This document shows, piece by piece, positions 5,795 through 5,895 of a stretch of 5,895 nucleotides of DNA (the first letter of the stretch is position 1; every line of letters starts with the position of its first letter). A program made the translations under genes and the position numbers. Where the stretch lies: assembly GCA_018710795.1 (NCBI GenBank), contig DVJH01000019.1:1-5895 (forward strand), read 5' to 3'. The notes under the pieces are model-generated. The model did not search any database. It was not told where the DNA came from and saw only the letters and a program-made list of their open reading frames with translations. This DNA is from Candidatus Galligastranaerophilus gallistercoris (GTDB lineage Bacteria; Cyanobacteriota; Vampirovibrionia; Gastranaerophilales; Gastranaerophilaceae).

Positions 5795-5890
5795 TTAAGT
5801 TGTATTAACTATTTGAATTGTTGTGAAAGATTAAGCATAATGTTGATAACTACTTTACTTTAGAGTAATTTTTAAGTATTGTATTAACTA
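5795..5890. repeat. Iterated TTAAG / TTGTATTAACTA words upstream of the Cys-His-Asp gene
   Basis: The 12-base word TTGTATTAACTA occurs exactly at 5800-5811 and at 5879-5890, each preceded by TTAAG (5795-5799 and 5872-5876). A third, looser copy starts with TTAAG at 5831 and ends TTGATAACTA (5843-5852). Spacings are about 36 and 41 bases. TTACT-TTAG-AGTAA (5855-5868) is a small palindrome between the second and third copies. These may be binding sites for a regulator; nothing else recognisable is present in this 138-bp AT-rich end. Confidence 0.4.
5799..5827 (-). promoter_or_regulatory. Possible promoter of the Cys-His-Asp gene
   Basis: On the minus strand TTCACA (5827-5822, 5 of 6 to TTGACA) is followed after 17 bases by TACAAC (5804-5799, 4 of 6 to TATAAT). 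Transcription would start near 5792, so the hairpin at 5775-5794 would be at the very 5' end of the leader. The -10 is weak and the DNA is AT-rich, so chance matches are easy. Confidence 0.3.
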
Positions 5891-5895
5891 AAGAA

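Noticed and set aside
5841..5849. TGTTGATAA, the complement of TTATCAACA, which is one mismatch from the DnaA box TTATCCACA; possible replication origin
   Set aside because: Only one near-match is present, with no cluster of boxes and no dnaA, dnaN or gidA gene in the window. The region is AT-rich, so single matches are expected by chance.
1..5895. A new defence, mobile or multi-gene biosynthetic system
   Set aside because: The five genes are functionally unlike, face different directions and each seems to have its own promoter; no integrase, transposase, toxin-antitoxin pair or repeat array is present.

Overview
The window is a gene-dense, low-GC bacterial segment (about 36-38 % GC from a few sampled lines). 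It holds five protein-coding genes: four complete and one cut by the left edge. No RNA genes, CRISPR arrays or insertion sequences are visible, and no gene-free stretch exceeds 140 bases. An S-layer-homology (SLH) envelope protein, a signal-anchored peptide-binding protein and SD-poor gene starts fit a diderm bacterium. Together with the base composition and the style of the last protein's N-terminus, they make a Vampirovibrionia/Melainabacteria-type (Gastranaerophilales-like) genome my best guess. That is an inference from memory; no marker here proves it.

Layout: (1) 1-1287, minus strand, is the N-terminal 429 codons of an oligopeptide/dipeptide ABC-transporter solute-binding protein (SBP_bac_5 family); its C-terminus lies left of the window. 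(2) 1288-1373 is an 86-bp divergent promoter region in which the two predicted promoters overlap. (3) 1374-2195, plus, is an RmlD-like dTDP-4-dehydrorhamnose reductase of the SDR fold. (4) 2196-2309 is a spacer with a perfect TATAAT and the only strong Shine-Dalgarno site in the window. (5) 2310-3494, plus, is a secreted protein with three SLH repeats followed by a conserved-looking C-terminal domain. (6) 3495-3562 is a spacer in which the SLH gene's rho-independent terminator is fused to the promoter of radA. (7) 3563-4948, plus, is radA, the DNA repair/recombination ATPase. (8) 4945-5757, minus, is an unrecognised protein with a Cys-His-Asp arrangement of transglutaminase/papain-like type; its stop codon overlaps that of radA. 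(9) 5758-5895 is an AT-rich upstream region with a hairpin and iterated TTGTATTAACTA-like words.

The genes do not form one pathway. Peptide uptake, a cell-surface sugar enzyme and an envelope anchor protein are all envelope-related; radA is housekeeping. Each gene appears to be its own transcription unit. I found no clear multi-gene novel system. The points most worth a second look are the Cys-His-Asp protein, the SLH protein's C-terminal domain, the near-leaderless promoter architecture of radA and the solute-binding protein, and the repeated words at the right edge.
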